Assembly: GCF_916619195.1 (NCBI RefSeq)
Contig: NZ_CAKAKL010000012.1
Coordinates: 62,001-126,000, forward strand
Direction: 5' to 3'
Source of the DNA: Inquilinus sp. Marseille-Q2685
GTDB taxonomy: Bacteria > Pseudomonadota > Alphaproteobacteria > DSM-16000 > Inquilinaceae
DNA: 64,000 nt
Made by a program: the position numbers and the translations under genes. Shown piece by piece: positions 51,700 to 63,330 of this stretch; the stretch's first letter is position 1, and every line of letters starts with the position of its first letter. A model generated the notes under the pieces. It did not search any database and had not been told where the DNA came from. It worked only from the letters and a program-made list of their open reading frames with translations.

Positions 51700-51713
51700 C
51701 GAAGCCTCGGGGT

Positions 51714-52532
51714 TCAGCGCAAGAAGGCGGTCATGGCGGACACGGCGTTCATCCAGCGGATGGCGTCGGCGACGCTGCCGGCCGGCAGGGCCACGGTGAC
51801 GCCGTCGCGGCGTTCGGCCGGCGGCAGGGTGGCGGCGAGGTCGGCCAGGGCCGGGCCGCCCATCTCCAGCTCCAGCATGTACGGCCCGTCGATGCGGAAG
51901 GGCGGGATCGAGCCGGCGCGGCGGACGGCGCGGGCCGCCGCTTCGCGCAGGGCCGCGCGGGCGGCCGGCAGCGGCAGCGACCGGGCGGCGCGGTTGCCTA
52001 GCGCCTGCTTGGTCTGGACGAACTCGGCCTCGGGGAAATGCTCGCGCAGCTCGGCGACGCAACGGTCGTCGCCGGAGACCATGGCCACCGGCACGCCCAG
52101 GCTGCCGGCATAGGCGCCGTAGATCCCGGCCTCGCCCAGCGGCCGGCCGTTCAGGCGCACGGCGCGGAAGGCGAAGCCGTTGGTGGTGTGGGCCAGCACG
52201 CCCTGCTCCGACGCCCGGGCGTGGTAGCCGAGGCAGAGCACCGCCGCATGGCCGGCATCGAGCCCGGCGAACATGTTGAGCGGCTTCGGCTTGCCCTGGA
52301 TCAGCTCCGCCGCCGGGTGCAGCAGCTCCGGCAGCAGGTTGGTCATCGGGCCGTGAGCGTCGTTGACCAGGATCCCGGTGGCGCCGCCCTCCAGCGCGCC
52401 CTCGATCGCGGCGTTGACCTCCTCGGTCATCAGCCGCCGGGCGCGCTCGTACTCGCCGCTGCCCGGCTGGCCCTGCTGCGGCGAGACCACGCCGGCCACA
52501 CCCTCGATATCCGACGAGATGTAGATCCTCAT
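51714..52532 (-). CDS. M55-family D-aminopeptidase (DppA type)
   Basis: 272 residues. MRIYISSDIEGVAGVVSPQQG opens with the metal ligands SDIEG; H in NDAHGPMTNLLPE and HAAVLCLGYHAR follow, with the catalytic region AHTTNGFAFRAVRLNG. DppA in Bacillus subtilis is a zinc D-aminopeptidase releasing D-Ala from peptides. The start at 52532 (MRIYIS) overlaps the P1-peptidase stop by 4 nt. With the transaminase at 58878 it supports use of D-amino-acid peptides such as murein fragments. Confidence 0.88.
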   Translation of the reverse strand: MRIYISSDIEGVAGVVSPQQGQPGSGEYERARRLMTEEVNAAIEGALEGGATGILVNDAHGPMTNLLPELLHPAAELIQGKPKPLNMFAGLDAGHAAVLCLGYHARASEQGVLAHTTNGFAFRAVRLNGRPLGEAGIYGAYAGSLGVPVAMVSGDDRCVAELREHFPEAEFVQTKQALGNRAARSLPLPAARAALREAAARAVRRAGSIPPFRIDGPYMLELEMGGPALADLAATLPPAERRDGVTVALPAGSVADAIRWMNAVSAMTAFLR

Positions 52533-53569
52533 GTCCGCTCCTCCGCCTCCAGCCAATCCGCGAGCGAGGGCCGGCTGTGGCCCAGGCGGCCGACGGCGGG
52601 CCCGGCGGCGCAGAGGGCGTTCAGCACCGCCTCCTGCGTCGCTTCCGCCGCGGCCTGGAACAGCCGGTCGATGCGCGCCTCGTTGAGCGCCCGGATCGGG
52701 ACCAGGTCGCGCTTCTGGTCGTGGTCCACCGGATCGGCGGTGGTGAAGCCGAGGGCGATGTCGCCGCTGCCGTGCCCCCAGAAGGCGCCGAGCCGGGCCA
52801 GGCCGGCGCCGCAGCGCTTGGTGACGCGGTGCAGCTGGCGGTGCTCCAGCGGCACGTCGGTCGCCAGGACGACGATCACCGAACCTTTCTCGGGTGTCGG
52901 CTCGGAGGGCGGGGCCGGGCGCCGGCCGTCGGGCAGCACCAGGTCGCCGGCGCGGCCGAAATTGGCCAGAACCAGCACGCCGAGATGGTGGTGCGTGCGG
53001 TCGAGCTTGACCCGGCGCGAGGCGGTGCCGATGCCGCCCTTGAAGCCGAAGCTGCTCATCCCCGTGCCGGCGCCGACCGAGCCCTGGCCGACGCGGCCGC
53101 CGCTGGCGGCCTTGATCGCCTCCAGCGCGTCGGTCTCGGTCACCGCCAGGGCCTGGATGTCGGACAGGTAGCCGTCATTGCATTCCAGCACCACCGGGTT
53201 GACCGTGCCGGTCTCGCGCCCGATGTCGGGGTTGGCCGCGATGGCGGCGCGGATCAGCGCCGTGGCGCAGGTGCCGACGGCGAAGGTGTTGGTCAGCAGG
53301 ATCGGCGTCTCGACCGTCCCCAGCTCTGCCACCTGCATCAGCCCGGCGCTCTTGCCGAAGCCGTTGATCACCTCGACCGCGGCGCGGGCCTTGGCCCGGA
53401 ACAGGTTGCCGGCATGCGGCAGGACGGCGGTGACGCCGGTCAGCACGTCGCCGGCATGCATGCTGAGATGGCCGACCAGTACGCCCGGCACATCGGTGAT
53501 GGCGTTCAGCGGCCCGGTCGGCAGCGTGCCGCAGACCAGGCCGAAATCGCGGGCGAGACGGGCCGTCAC
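52529..53569 (-). CDS. P1-family aminopeptidase (DmpA-like)
   Basis: 346 residues, from a GTG preceded by gagggagg on the minus strand. P1 peptidases cleave themselves to expose an N-terminal Ser: here GAGTGMSSFGFKGGIGTASR (about 215-234) is the site, and NAITDVPGVLVGHLS and ETPILLTNTFAVGTC match. DmpA removes N-terminal D-Ala, L-Ala or Gly from esters and peptides. Directly follows the importer permease (12 nt) and overlaps the M55 start. Confidence 0.88.
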   Translation of the reverse strand: MTARLARDFGLVCGTLPTGPLNAITDVPGVLVGHLSMHAGDVLTGVTAVLPHAGNLFRAKARAAVEVINGFGKSAGLMQVAELGTVETPILLTNTFAVGTCATALIRAAIAANPDIGRETGTVNPVVLECNDGYLSDIQALAVTETDALEAIKAASGGRVGQGSVGAGTGMSSFGFKGGIGTASRRVKLDRTHHHLGVLVLANFGRAGDLVLPDGRRPAPPSEPTPEKGSVIVVLATDVPLEHRQLHRVTKRCGAGLARLGAFWGHGSGDIALGFTTADPVDHDQKRDLVPIRALNEARIDRLFQAAAEATQEAVLNALCAAGPAVGRLGHSRPSLADWLEAEERT

Positions 53570-53580
53570 CGATGCCTCCC

Positions 53581-54468
53581 TCAGGTCTTCAGCTTCGGGT
53601 CCAGCGCGTCGCGCAGCCCGTCGCCGAGCAGGTTGAAGGCCAGCACGGTGACGAAGATCGCGATGCCGGGGAAGAGGGTGATGTGGTCGGCGACGCCGAG
53701 ATAGCTGCGCCCGTCGGCCAGCATCGCCCCCCATTCCGGGCTGGGCGGCTGGGCGCCGAGGCCGATGAAGCTGAGGCTGGCCGCGGTCAGGATCGAGGTG
53801 CCGATGCGCATCGAGAAATAGACGATCACGCTGGGCAGGGTGCCCGGCAGGATGTGGCGCAGCATCAGCAGGCGATGGCGCACGCCGATCGCCCGGGCGG
53901 CGTCGACATAGACGGTCTGCTTGATCGCGAGCGTGCTGCCGCGCACCAGCCGGGCGAAGACCGGCACGCTGAACACGGCGACGGCGTAGATCACGTTGTC
54001 GATGCCGGGCCCCAGCACGGCGATGACGCCGATCGCCAGGATGATGCCCGGGAAGGCCAGCAGCACGTCGCAGAGGCGCATCACGAAGCCGTCGATCCAG
54101 CCACCGTAGAAGCCGCTGACGAGGCCGAGCAGGATGCCGGCGACGCCGCCCAGCGTCACCGACAGGAAGCCGACGGCCAGCGAGATGCGGGCGCCGAAGA
54201 CGATGCGGCTGAGGATGTCGCGGCCATAGGCGTCGGTGCCGGCGAGATGGGCCCAGGACGGGCCTTCCAGCACCCGCTCGTAATCCGGCGCGGCGAGGTC
54301 GTAGGGGGCGATCCAGGGCGCCAGGACGGCCACGACCACCAGCGCCGCCAGGAACAGCCCGGCGGCCACGGCGATCTTCTGCCGGCGGAAGCGGCGCCAG
54401 AACTCGCGGAAGGGGGAGCGCACGCTCTCGGCGCGGACCGGCGCGGCGGGGGTGACGACGGCGCTCAT
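53581..54468 (-). CDS. gsiD: Peptide/glutathione ABC transporter permease, GsiD/DppC type
   Basis: 295 residues, six membrane segments. [38 protein letters not shown] is the DppC-like start, [22 protein letters not shown] follows, and the EAA loop reads [31 protein letters not shown]. The end has [15 protein letters not shown]. Start overlaps the stop of the partner permease by 4 nt. The gsi name is from operon context with iaaA and the fused ATPase; dipeptide substrates are equally possible. Confidence 0.88.
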   Translation of the reverse strand: MSAVVTPAAPVRAESVRSPFREFWRRFRRQKIAVAAGLFLAALVVVAVLAPWIAPYDLAAPDYERVLEGPSWAHLAGTDAYGRDILSRIVFGARISLAVGFLSVTLGGVAGILLGLVSGFYGGWIDGFVMRLCDVLLAFPGIILAIGVIAVLGPGIDNVIYAVAVFSVPVFARLVRGSTLAIKQTVYVDAARAIGVRHRLLMLRHILPGTLPSVIVYFSMRIGTSILTAASLSFIGLGAQPPSPEWGAMLADGRSYLGVADHITLFPGIAIFVTVLAFNLLGDGLRDALDPKLKT

Positions 54469-55385
54469 CGGTAGCGGATCTCCGGGTTGGCGAGCGCGTA
54501 GAGCATGTCGACGGCCAGGTTGATCAGGATGAACTCGATCGAGAACAAGAGGATCTCGGCCTGGATCACCGGATAGTCGCGGTAGGAGACGCTGTCGACC
54601 AGGAGACGGCCGAGGCCGGGCCAGGAGAACACGGTCTCGACCACGATCGAGCCGCCGAGCAGGAAGCCGAACTGCAGCCCGACCATGGTGATGATCGGGA
54701 TCAGCGCGTTGCGCAGCGTGTGCTTCCAGATCACCGCGCGCTCGAACACGCCCTTGGCCCGGGCGGTGCGGACATAGTCCTCGCGCGAGATCTCGATGAA
54801 GGCGGAGCGGGTGAAGCGCGCCATCACCGCGGCGACGCCGAGGCCGAGCGTGACCGAGGGCATGACGAAATGCTGCCAGGTGCCGTAGCCGCCGGTCGGC
54901 AACCAGCCGAGATCGACCGAGAACACGCCGATCAAGAGGAGGCCGAGCCAGAAAGAGGGGAAAGAGATGCCGGAGACGGCCAGCACCATGCCGCCGTAAT
55001 CCTGCCAGCGGCCGCGCTTGACCGCGGACAGGACGCCGATCAGCAGGCCGACCGCGACCGCCCAGGCCATGCTGACCACGGTCAGCCAGACCGTCGGCAT
55101 CAGCCGCTCGCCGATCTCGTCGGCCACCGGCCGGCGGGTCTTCAGCGAGGTGCCGAGCTCGCCCTGCGCGATATGGCCGAGGAAGGTCAGGTACTGCTCA
55201 ACCAGCGGCCGGTCGAGGCCGAGGTCGGCGCGCACCAGGGCGATGTCCTCCGCGGTCGCGTCCGGCCCGGCCACCAGCCGCGCCGGGTCGCCCGGCAGCA
55301 TGTGGACGAAGCCGAAGACCAGGAGGGAGATGACCAGCATCACCGGGACGATGCCGAGGAGACGCCGGATCAGATAGTGCAGCAT
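54465..55385 (-). CDS. gsiC: Peptide/glutathione ABC transporter permease, GsiC/DppB type
   Basis: 306 residues. [32 protein letters not shown] is the family start, and EAA-loop [34 protein letters not shown] follows; [24 protein letters not shown] is the late signature. Located 59 nt after the binding-protein stop and coupled to gsiD. Inner membrane channel half. Confidence 0.88.
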   Translation of the reverse strand: MLHYLIRRLLGIVPVMLVISLLVFGFVHMLPGDPARLVAGPDATAEDIALVRADLGLDRPLVEQYLTFLGHIAQGELGTSLKTRRPVADEIGERLMPTVWLTVVSMAWAVAVGLLIGVLSAVKRGRWQDYGGMVLAVSGISFPSFWLGLLLIGVFSVDLGWLPTGGYGTWQHFVMPSVTLGLGVAAVMARFTRSAFIEISREDYVRTARAKGVFERAVIWKHTLRNALIPIITMVGLQFGFLLGGSIVVETVFSWPGLGRLLVDSVSYRDYPVIQAEILLFSIEFILINLAVDMLYALANPEIRYR

Positions 55386-55443
55386 GGGGGCTCCGAAGAC
55401 CGCCCGCCCTTCGGCACAGGGCCGGAGGGCGGGCGGGGAAGGC

Positions 55444-56973
55444 TTACTGGAACGCCGCGTCCTCGACGATGTAGGCGCGGTCGGGCAGCACGTAGACGCC
55501 GGAGAGGTCCTTGCTCCGGGCGCTCAGCACATGGTCGACGCCGAGCGAGATCCAGGGCGCGTCCTGCCAGATCAGGGACTGCGCCTTGGCATAGGCCTCG
55601 GCCCGCTTGCCCTCGTCGGCGGTGGCGACAGCCGCCTCCAGCGCCGCGTCCACCTCCGGGTTGGAGTAGTAGGCGACGTTGAACAGCTTCGGCGGGAAGC
55701 CCTTGCCCCACAGCAGCGGCCGCAGCGCCCAGTCGGCGTCGCCGGTCGAGGACGACCAGCCGCCGTAGTACATCTGCACCGTCGCGTCCTCGGGCTTCTG
55801 CACGCCCCAGACCTTGTCGGCGAGGACGCCGGATTCGAGCGGCGTCACCTGAGCCTTGACCCCGATCTGGGCCAACTGCTGCTGCAGGAACTGGGTCGCC
55901 CGGATGGCCGTGGTGTTGTTGCCGGACCACAACACGGCCTCGAAGCCGTCGGGATATCCCGCCTCGGCCAGGAGTTGCTTGGCCTTGGCCGGGTCATAGG
56001 GCCAGACGCCCTGCTTGGCGTAGAACTTCAGCTTCGGCGGCATCGGCGAATCCGCCGGGTCGCAATAGCCGCTCAGCACCACCTTGCAAAAGGCGTTGCG
56101 GTCGACCGCATAGTTCAGCGCCTGGCGGACGCGGACGTCGTCGAACGGCTTCTTGTGGGTGTTCAGCGCCACATACCAGTTCACGATCGACGGCCCGTCG
56201 ACGATGGTGAGGTTCGGGTTGCGCTCCAGCACCTTCATCATCTCCGGCGGCACCGGGTGGATGAACTGGGCCTCGCCGGCCTGCAGCATGGCGACGCGGC
56301 TGCCGCTCTCCGGCACGCTGCGGATGGTGACGCCGTCGACCTTCGGCTGGCCTTCCTTCCAGTAGGCGTCGTTCTTCACCGCCTCCAGCGTGTCGGCGGA
56401 CCAGGACTTGAACTTGAACGGGCCGGTGCCGACCGGGTTGCGGCCGATGTCCTTGCCGTATTTCTCCAGCGCCGCCGGGCTGATGATCATCGCCCCGGCA
56501 TGCGCCAGGTTGTTGACCAGGGCGCCGAACGGCTCTTTCAGCACCACCTTGGCGGTGGCGTCGTCGACCACCTCGACATGGTCCAGCATCGACACCAGCG
56601 ACTGGCGCTTCAGCTTGTTGTCGGGGTTGGCCAGGCGCTCGAGGCCGATCTTCACCGCCTGGGCGTTGAAGTCGGTGCCGTCGTGGAACTTGACGCCCTT
56701 GCGCAGATGGAAGGTGTAGACCTTCGCGTCGTCGCTGACCTCGTAGCTCTCGGCCAGCACCGGCACGAGCTGCATGTTCTGATCGAAGCCGTAGAGGCCC
56801 TGATAGAACAGCCGGGTCGCCGCCTGCGACGCCGTCTCGTTGATGTTGGACGGGTCGAGCCCGGTCAGGTTCTGGTCGATGCCGACGACCAGGGGCTTCG
56901 CCATCGCCGCCCCGGGCAGCGCCATCAGCGCGGCCAAGGCGCAGGCGGCGAGGTGCCGTTTCCAGCTTTGCAT
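55444..56973 (-). CDS. gsiB: Peptide/glutathione ABC transporter substrate-binding protein, GsiB/DppA type
   Basis: 509 residues from ATG 56973, after agaggaggacagaaccg. The signal peptide [21 protein letters not shown] is cleaved after [43 protein letters not shown] is the GsiB/NikA-type start, with later [36 protein letters not shown] and [14 protein letters not shown]. The GsiB group binds glutathione or related peptides. 45 nt separate it from gsiA, so it is in the same transcript. Confidence 0.9.
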   Translation of the reverse strand: MQSWKRHLAACALAALMALPGAAMAKPLVVGIDQNLTGLDPSNINETASQAATRLFYQGLYGFDQNMQLVPVLAESYEVSDDAKVYTFHLRKGVKFHDGTDFNAQAVKIGLERLANPDNKLKRQSLVSMLDHVEVVDDATAKVVLKEPFGALVNNLAHAGAMIISPAALEKYGKDIGRNPVGTGPFKFKSWSADTLEAVKNDAYWKEGQPKVDGVTIRSVPESGSRVAMLQAGEAQFIHPVPPEMMKVLERNPNLTIVDGPSIVNWYVALNTHKKPFDDVRVRQALNYAVDRNAFCKVVLSGYCDPADSPMPPKLKFYAKQGVWPYDPAKAKQLLAEAGYPDGFEAVLWSGNNTTAIRATQFLQQQLAQIGVKAQVTPLESGVLADKVWGVQKPEDATVQMYYGGWSSSTGDADWALRPLLWGKGFPPKLFNVAYYSNPEVDAALEAAVATADEGKRAEAYAKAQSLIWQDAPWISLGVDHVLSARSKDLSGVYVLPDRAYIVEDAAFQ

Positions 56974-57018
56974 CGGTTCTGTCCTCCTCTGTTTACTCTG
57001 ATTCACAATCGGGCCGGC

Positions 57019-58877
<1,859 letters not shown>

Positions 58878-58881
<4 letters not shown>

Positions 58882-59726
58882 GCCGGCAGACCGACCAGGC
58901 GGTCGAAGGCGTCGCGCACCTGCCGCCACACCGGCCCGGGCCGGCCGGAGCCGACCGCAGCGCCGTCCAGCCGCACGATCGGCGCCAGCTCCTTGGTCGT
59001 GCTGGTGATCCAGATCTCGTCGGCGGCGCGCAGTTCCGCCTCGGCCACGTCGCGCTCCTCGACCGCGATGCCGAGCCCGGCGGCCAGGCGGATCGCGAGG
59101 CGGCGGTTGATGCCGTCGAGGATGCGGTGGTCTGCGACCGGCGTCGCCACCCGGCCGTCCCTGACGACGAAGACGTTGCTGGCGGCGCATTCGCTGACCA
59201 GGCCGTCGCGCAGCATCACCGTTTCCAGCGCCCCGGCCTCGGCCGCGTTCTGGGCGGCGAGGACGGAGGGCAGGAGCGCGATCGACTTGATGTCGCAGCG
59301 CAGCCAGCGGATGTCGGGGGCCGAGACCAGGGCGAAGCCGTCCTCCAGCTGCGCCCGGCCGAGGCGCTTCAGCGTGCCGGCGAAGGCGAGGATGCTGGCC
59401 TGGGCCGAAGCCGGAAAGGCGTGGCTGCGCTGGGCCGGGGCGCCGCGGGTGACCTGCATGTAGATGGTCGCGGCCGGGCGCGGCGCGGTCTCCGCCAGGC
59501 GCCGGAACACCGCGGCGAGCGCGGCGCGGTCGAGGCCCGGATCAATCCGGACGGCGGCGAGGCTGCGGGCCAGCCGGTCGAGATGGGCGTCCAGCTCGAA
59601 GATCCGGCCGTCATAGACCGCCACCACCTCGTAGACGCCGTCGGCGAAGAGGAAGCCGCGGTCCAGCGGCGAGACCTTGACCTCGTCGAGGGGGAGATAG
59701 GAACCGTTCCAGTAGGCGAGAGTCAT
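58878..59726 (-). CDS. Class IV aminotransferase, D-amino-acid transaminase-like
   Basis: 282 residues. [35 protein letters not shown] is typical of the D-alanine aminotransferase branch, and the PLP lysine stands in [22 protein letters not shown] (about residue 146). [21 protein letters not shown] follows. These enzymes exchange D-amino acids with keto acids. It is coupled to the RpiR regulator upstream and gsiA downstream. Position with D-aminopeptidases suggests it channels released D-amino acids to keto acids. Confidence 0.9.
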
Positions 59727-60640
59727 CGTCGGCGTTCCGGGGCAAGAGGGCGGGGACGCCGGACGGCGGTCGGGGCGTCCTCGACGAGAAGGTAGGGCCT
59801 GATCTCCTCGATCAGCTCGGCCGCGCCGGCGACCGTGCCGCGGCGCCGGGCGATGGCGCCGGCCAGCGCCTCTGCCACCGCCATCACCGCGATCGAGGAG
59901 CCGTGCAGCACGTCGTGCTCGGCCGGGCCGAACAGGGCGGCGTCGCTGTCGGGCACCAGCGGCGACGCCGGGCCGTCGGTCAGCGCCAGCACCCGCAGGC
60001 CGCGCGCCTTGGCCTGGCGCAGCAGGTCGATGGTGGCGCGGGAATAGCGCGGCACCGAGATCGGGACCAGCAGGTCGCCCTCGCCGAAGCGGAGGAGCTG
60101 GCGGACCATGCGCTCGGTCCCGCCGGTTCCGTCCAGCACCTCGACCGAGGGGCAGTAGGGCAGCAGCAGCTCCGCCAGGAACCGCGCGATGACCGCGCTG
60201 ATGCCGAGGCCGAGCGGCACCACCCGGCTTGCGCCCAGCACCAGCTCAACGGCGCGGGCGCATCCGTCCTCGGTCAACAGCCCGGCGGCCTGGCCGAGAT
60301 TGGCCGACACCCTGTCGAGCGATCCGCGCAGCACGGCATGGGCGGAGTCGGCCCCCTGCTGCGTCGCCCGCAGCTTCTCGACCGGGGCCAGCGCGCGCTG
60401 GAACTGCTGCAGCAGCTCGGACCGGAACTCGGGGAAGCCGCCGAAGCCGAGACGGTGGGCGAAGCGGTTGGCGGTGGCGACCGAGACGGACGCGGCGCCG
60501 GCCAGCTCCTCGATCCCCATCGTCGCCGCACGGAACGGGTGCGCCAGGACGAAATCCGCCAACCGCCGATGCGCCGGGGAGAGCGCGTCGACGCTCTGCG
60601 CCAGCCGGTTCATCAGGGTCTGCGGCGAGTCCTGGGGCAT
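59723..60640 (-). CDS. MurR/RpiR-family transcriptional regulator
   Basis: 305 residues. The HTH_6 domain (LAQSVDALSPAHRRLADFVLAHPFRAATMGIEELAGAASVSVATANRFAHRLGFGGFPEFR, about 8-68) is followed by a SIS domain (RVVPLGLGISAVIARFLAELLLPY ... LLVPISVPRYSRATIDLLRQAKARG) that binds sugar phosphates in relatives such as MurR. First gene of the peptide operon; ATG 60640 was chosen over upstream in-frame ones that fall in the AT-rich region. Probably a repressor of the operon, released by a murein- or sugar-phosphate-like ligand. Confidence 0.9.
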   Translation of the reverse strand: MPQDSPQTLMNRLAQSVDALSPAHRRLADFVLAHPFRAATMGIEELAGAASVSVATANRFAHRLGFGGFPEFRSELLQQFQRALAPVEKLRATQQGADSAHAVLRGSLDRVSANLGQAAGLLTEDGCARAVELVLGASRVVPLGLGISAVIARFLAELLLPYCPSVEVLDGTGGTERMVRQLLRFGEGDLLVPISVPRYSRATIDLLRQAKARGLRVLALTDGPASPLVPDSDAALFGPAEHDVLHGSSIAVMAVAEALAGAIARRRGTVAGAAELIEEIRPYLLVEDAPTAVRRPRPLAPERRR

Positions 60641-60711
60641 GCAGCGAGGGGCAAGGAACGGATGAAAAGCCGCCGGGCGGCGGATGAAAATTCTTCTGTC
60701 ATTCACCTCTC

Positions 60712-60735
60712 GATATGTAAAGTTTTTTTCATATC
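60712..60735. promoter_or_regulatory. AT-rich dyad, candidate RpiR operator
   Basis: GATATG (60712-60717) and CATATC (60730-60735) are inverted arms around taaagttttttt; the inner part reads ATG-t-AAA ... TTT-t-CAT, like known RpiR-type sites. It lies 72 bp upstream of the RpiR start and 167 bp before the aldolase gene, in the divergent promoter region 60641-60901, which is otherwise without features apart from an AT-rich stretch. Confidence 0.45.
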
Positions 60736-60901
60736 CGATTGATGCAGGTGCCTGTGCGCAGGCGGGTCGCTGCGTTGCGATATCGCAGTCGCGAAATAAT
60801 CATTCGTTGACGACAGATATCAGATAACTAACATGCGAATCGTCAGCGCATCTCCCATCGCCAGCCGTCCCCTCCCGCAACCAACCGGTGAGCCACAGGC
60901 C

Positions 60902-61690
60902 ATGGCCAGACTCTCCTTCGGTGATCGCGGCATCGTCATCGCCATGGACCACGCCCGCACGCTCGGGGTGGTGCCGGGGCTCGAGGACCCCGGCGCGGTG
61001 CTGGACCGCGTGATCGCGGCCGGGGCCGACGCGATCATGACCTCCTACGGCGTGATCAAGCACTATCGCGACAGGCTTCTGGGCCGGCTGCCGGTCTATC
61101 TGCGGCTGGACGGCGGCCCCAGCATCACTCGCGAGGACTGGCTGCGCTATACCGAGTGGAGCCTGCTGCACACGGTGGAGGACGCCCGCCGGCTGGGCGT
61201 CGACGGCGTCTGTGTCATGGGCTTCATGGGCGGCGCGGTCGAGATGCGGACCTACGACATCGTCGCCCGGGTGGTCGGCGACTGCGCCGCCGACGGGCTG
61301 CCGGTGATGGTCGAGGCGCTGCCCTGCCCGGCCGAACGCATCCCCAACCCGCTCGACCCCGGCGCCATGGCCTCGGCCTCGCGCATCGCCTTCGAGCTCG
61401 GCGCCGACATCGTCAAGACCTACTACACCGGCTCGGTCGACGGCTTCCGCCGGGTGACCTCCAGCTGCCCCGCCCCGGTGCTGATCGCCGGCGGGGTGAA
61501 GATGGAGACGGTGCGCGACGCGCTGGCGGTAGTGCACGGATCGGTCCAGGCCGGCGGTCGCGGCGTCGTGTTCGGCCGCAACATCTGGCAGGCGCCGGAC
61601 CCGGCGGCGGTGGTGCGCGCGCTGGCGGCGATCATCCATCGCGGCCAGGGCGTCGACGAGGCGATGGCCGCCGGCGGCCTGGCCGGCTGA
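60902..61690 (+). CDS. DeoC/LacD/LsrF-type class I aldolase
   Basis: 262 residues from ATG 60902. A class I aldolase barrel: GIVIAMDHARTLGVVPGL, DAIMTSYGVIKHYRDRLL, and the Schiff-base lysine in GADIVKTYYTGSVDGFRRV (about residue 178), then APVLIAGGVKMETVRDALAVVHGSVQAGGRGVVFGRNIWQ. This pattern is shared by LsrF (AI-2 processing), LacD (tagatose bisphosphate aldolase) and FbaB. It is followed by an FGGY kinase and a ribose-type binding protein. The substrate is unknown; an Lsr-like pathway is possible but not shown. Confidence 0.85.
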   Translation: MARLSFGDRGIVIAMDHARTLGVVPGLEDPGAVLDRVIAAGADAIMTSYGVIKHYRDRLLGRLPVYLRLDGGPSITREDWLRYTEWSLLHTVEDARRLGVDGVCVMGFMGGAVEMRTYDIVARVVGDCAADGLPVMVEALPCPAERIPNPLDPGAMASASRIAFELGADIVKTYYTGSVDGFRRVTSSCPAPVLIAGGVKMETVRDALAVVHGSVQAGGRGVVFGRNIWQAPDPAAVVRALAAIIHRGQGVDEAMAAGGLAG

Positions 61691-61713
61691 AGACCAGCAC
61701 TGCGGGGCCGGAG

Positions 61714-63264
61714 ATGGCGACGCGCTTCGATCCGCCCTTCCTGATCGGCATCGATGTCGGCACCCGGTCGGTCCGCGCCATCGCCTTCGATGCGCGCGGC
61801 CGCCGGGCGGCGCAGGCGGCGCGGCCGACCCCGGCGCGGATGATCGGCGGCGGCCGCGGCGAGTACGATCCCGACAGGCTGTTCGCCACCGTGACCGACT
61901 GCCTGGCCGAGGTGGCGCGCTCTCTCGCCGGCGGGCCGGTCGCCGGCCTCGCGGTCGGCAGCGTCGGCGAGAGCTGCGTGCTGCTCGGCGACAGCGGCCG
62001 GTCGCTGGCGCCGTCGCTGGTCTGGTTCGACCGGCGCACCGAGGCGGCGGCGCGGGAGCTGGCCGAGACGATCGGCCCGGACCGGATCTTCCAGATCACC
62101 GGCATCGCCATCGACCCGACGCTGACGCTGTGCAAGCTGGCCTGGATGCGGGCGCATTGGCCGGAGGCGATGGGCCGCGCCCGCCGGGTGCTGAACATCG
62201 CCGACTGGATCGCCTTCCGCCTGACCGGCGTGGCCGCGACCGAGCCGACCCTGGCCTCGCGCACCCTGTGCTTCGACATCCATGAGCGCCGCTGGTCGGA
62301 GGAGCTGCTGGGCCTCGCCGGGCTCGACCCCGCCCTGCTGCCGCCGGTCATGGCCTCCGGCACCGCGCTCGGCCCGGTGCGGCCGGAGGTGCTGGCGGAG
62401 GCCGGCCTGGCCGGCCGGCCGCTGGTCGCCACCGGCGGGCACGACCATCTCTGCGGCTCCTACGCCGCCGGGATCACCCGGCCGGGCATGCTGCTGGACA
62501 GCCTGGGCACGGCCGAGGCGGTGCTGCTGGCGACGGCCTTCCCGCTGCTCGACCCGGCGGTGATGCGGCGCGGCTTCGTCCAGGGCGCGATCGAGACCCA
62601 CCGCCCGCTCTCCTATCTCGGCGGCGGCATCAACAGCTCCGGCGGGGCGGTGGAATGGTTCCGGGCCCTGACCGGCCAGGCCGCCCATGAGGCGCTGATC
62701 GCCGAGGCCCGGGCGGTCGAGCCCGGCAGCCAGGGCGTGGTGTTCCTGCCGCATCTGGTCTACAGCCCGCCGCCCGCCCCGGACACCAGCGCGCGCGGCG
62801 CCTTCATCGGCCTGACCGCCCATGCCGACCGCGGCGCCCTGTTCCGGGCGGTGCTGGAGGGGCTCGCCATGCAGGCGCGGCTGATGGTCGACGCCATGGC
62901 GGCGCTGCCGGGGATCACCCCGCCGACCGAGATCCGGGCGATCGGCGGCAGCTCGCGCAACGCCCTGTTCCTCGAGATCAAGGCCAATGTCTATGGCCGC
63001 CCGGTGACGGTGGTGGACGAGCCCGAGGCCACGGCGCTGGGCGCGGCGCTGCTGGGCGGCGTCGCCGCCGGGCTGTGGCCGGATCTCGACGCCGCCCTCG
63101 CCGCGATCGAGCAGCGGCACCACACGGTGGATCCCGATCCCGTCCTCGCCGGACGCTACGACGCGCTGCACCGGTCGGTGTTCGAGCGGCTGCATGCGAC
63201 GCTGACACCGCTGAACCAGGCCCTGGCCGGCTTCGACCGCAAGGCCGAGCTGGTCCCGGCCTGA
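61714..63264 (+). CDS. FGGY-family carbohydrate kinase
   Basis: 516 residues. The phosphate-1 motif GIDVGTRSVRAIAFDARGR, SVGESCVLLGDSGRSLAPSLVWFDRRTEAAARELAE, and GGSSRNALFLEIKANVYGRPVTVVDEPEATALGAALLGGVAAGLW (FGGY signature 2-like end) are clear. GHDHLCGSYAAGITRPGMLLDSLGTAEAV is the middle signature. It phosphorylates a pentose, pentitol or, in LsrK relatives, AI-2. It lies 23 nt behind the aldolase in a three-gene unit. Specific sugar unknown. Confidence 0.88.
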   Translation: MATRFDPPFLIGIDVGTRSVRAIAFDARGRRAAQAARPTPARMIGGGRGEYDPDRLFATVTDCLAEVARSLAGGPVAGLAVGSVGESCVLLGDSGRSLAPSLVWFDRRTEAAARELAETIGPDRIFQITGIAIDPTLTLCKLAWMRAHWPEAMGRARRVLNIADWIAFRLTGVAATEPTLASRTLCFDIHERRWSEELLGLAGLDPALLPPVMASGTALGPVRPEVLAEAGLAGRPLVATGGHDHLCGSYAAGITRPGMLLDSLGTAEAVLLATAFPLLDPAVMRRGFVQGAIETHRPLSYLGGGINSSGGAVEWFRALTGQAAHEALIAEARAVEPGSQGVVFLPHLVYSPPPAPDTSARGAFIGLTAHADRGALFRAVLEGLAMQARLMVDAMAALPGITPPTEIRAIGGSSRNALFLEIKANVYGRPVTVVDEPEATALGAALLGGVAAGLWPDLDAALAAIEQRHHTVDPDPVLAGRYDALHRSVFERLHATLTPLNQALAGFDRKAELVPA

Positions 63265-63330
63265 CCCCGCGCCGGAGGGCCGGCGCCAACGACGAAGAGA
63301 GAAGAACAACCAGACAGATGGAGGAAACGA

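Noticed and set aside
49549-52113. A plus-strand open frame of about 850 codons opposite the peptidase genes
   Set aside because: Antisense to three clear peptidase genes and without any recognisable family.
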